Part shown: positions 14,519 through 15,028 of the stretch, one piece after another
How positions within the stretch are numbered: position 1 is the first letter of the stretch
How the letters are laid out: every line of letters begins with the position of its first letter
DNA from: Bacteroidota bacterium
GTDB taxonomy: Bacteria > Bacteroidota > Bacteroidia > Flavobacteriales_F > PHOS-HE28
Direction: 5' to 3'
Length of the DNA: 15,028 nucleotides
Assembly (NCBI GenBank): GCA_963169595.1
Contig: CAUJFM010000029.1
Location: forward strand, 1 to 15,028
The notes under the pieces: generated by a model
Database searches by the model: none
The model's input: only the letters and a program-made list of their open reading frames with translations
What the model was told of the DNA's origin: nothing
Translations under genes and position numbers: made by a program

Positions 14519-15028
14519 ATGCGGATCAAGGTGGAGGTGTGCGCGGGCTCCTTGGCCGAAGTGGAGCAGGCATCGGCCCACGGGGCGGACAGTGTGGAGC
14601 TGTGCACCTGGCTGGCGGCCGGCGGGGTCTCCCCGGGATGGGGCCTGGTGGCGGGCGCGATGCAGGCCGCTGCATGCCCCGTGCGCGTGCTGGTGCGCCC
14701 CGGTCCCGGAGGCTTCCTCCACCGCGATAAGGACCGCCACATGGTGCTGCAGGAGATCGAACTGCTCGCCGAGCGCGGGGTGCATGGCGTGGTCTTCGGT
14801 GCGCTCACCGCCGATGGGAACGTGGACCTGGACCTCATGCGGGCCGTGCGGCGTGCTTTTCCCACGGGCGAGGTCACTTTCCACCGCGCCATCGATCAGG
14901 CGGCCGATGTGCGCCGGGCCTTCCAGCAATGCCTGGACCTGGGCGTGGACCGCGTGCTCACCTCCGGGGGCGGCGCCACCGCTTTGGCGGGAAGTGACAC
15001 CCTCGCCTGGATGGTGCAGGAGGCCAAC
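14519..15028 (+). CDS. cutC: CutC family protein (copper homeostasis), 3'-truncated by the window edge
   Basis: The first 170 codons of a cytoplasmic TIM-barrel protein of the CutC family. The family was linked to copper tolerance in E. coli, though its biochemical function is still debated. Conserved segments in order are VEVCAGS near the start, HGADSVELC, AGGVSP.WGLV, RPGPGGF, GVVFGALTADGNVDL, VTFHRAIDQ and DRVLTSGG, all at positions matching the family's normal spacing. The remaining third of the barrel lies beyond the window. The ATG at 14519 yields a family-typical N terminus (MRIKVEVCAG); an out-of-frame ATG at 14508 is excluded. It diverges from the histidine kinase gene with only 60 bases between the two starts, so the promoters must overlap or be very compact. 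Confidence 0.95.
   Translation, partial: MRIKVEVCAGSLAEVEQASAHGADSVELCTWLAAGGVSPGWGLVAGAMQAAACPVRVLVRPGPGGFLHRDKDRHMVLQEIELLAERGVHGVVFGALTADGNVDLDLMRAVRRAFPTGEVTFHRAIDQAADVRRAFQQCLDLGVDRVLTSGGGATALAGSDTLAWMVQEAN

Overview
The window looks like a piece of a high-GC member of the Bacteroidota, probably a Flavobacteriales-like lineage. This is an inference from three things. Several host-type genes carry TAnnTTTG-like promoter elements (exact at 10526-10533 and 14507-14514). No start codon has a convincing Shine-Dalgarno sequence. The flanking genes include a TPR-HisKA_2 histidine kinase and an RhlE-like helicase of types common in that phylum. There is no rRNA or tRNA gene to settle it.

Layout. 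1-295 is a small hypothetical gene. 296-656 is a GC-rich, hairpin-rich spacer that turns AT-rich near 570 and ends in a strong sigma70-style promoter. 657-1079 is an unrecognised 140-residue protein. 1156-10442 is a compact six-gene cluster on the + strand: DNA cytosine-5 methyltransferase, GHKL ATPase of the MORC/paraMORC type, Z1-domain superfamily II helicase, PD-(D/E)XK nuclease-like protein (DUF4420 type), AIPR protein, and Vsr endonuclease. From 10443 the sequence returns to very high GC host DNA: a lipoprotein cyclophilin-type peptidyl-prolyl isomerase (+), a convergent DEAD-box RNA helicase (-), a TPR sensor histidine kinase (-), and the divergent start of cutC (+), cut by the window edge.

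The six-gene cluster is a predicted restriction-modification/anti-phage system. The methyltransferase should mark self DNA. The GHKL ATPase and Z1 helicase should sense, remodel or translocate on unmarked DNA. The PD-(D/E)XK protein is the likely cutter. AIPR is an abortive-infection-linked component of unknown mechanism. Vsr would repair the T:G mismatches that 5-methylcytosine deamination creates at methylated sites. Junctions within the cluster are -4, +6, -8, -4 and +6 bases, so the genes are almost certainly co-transcribed. This gene combination is known from comparative genomics (prokaryotic MORC/paraMORC neighbourhoods, Iyer, Abhiman and Aravind 2008), so the class is described, although its mechanism is not well established to my knowledge.

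The least explained parts are the 140-residue ORF with its own consensus promoter at the left edge, the AIPR C-terminal half, an insertion in the methyltransferase, and the composition gradient across the cluster. Sampled 60-base lines rise from 26/60 G+C in the methyltransferase to 42/60 at the end of vsr, which suggests a mosaic origin. I see no integrase, transposase, CRISPR array or phage gene.
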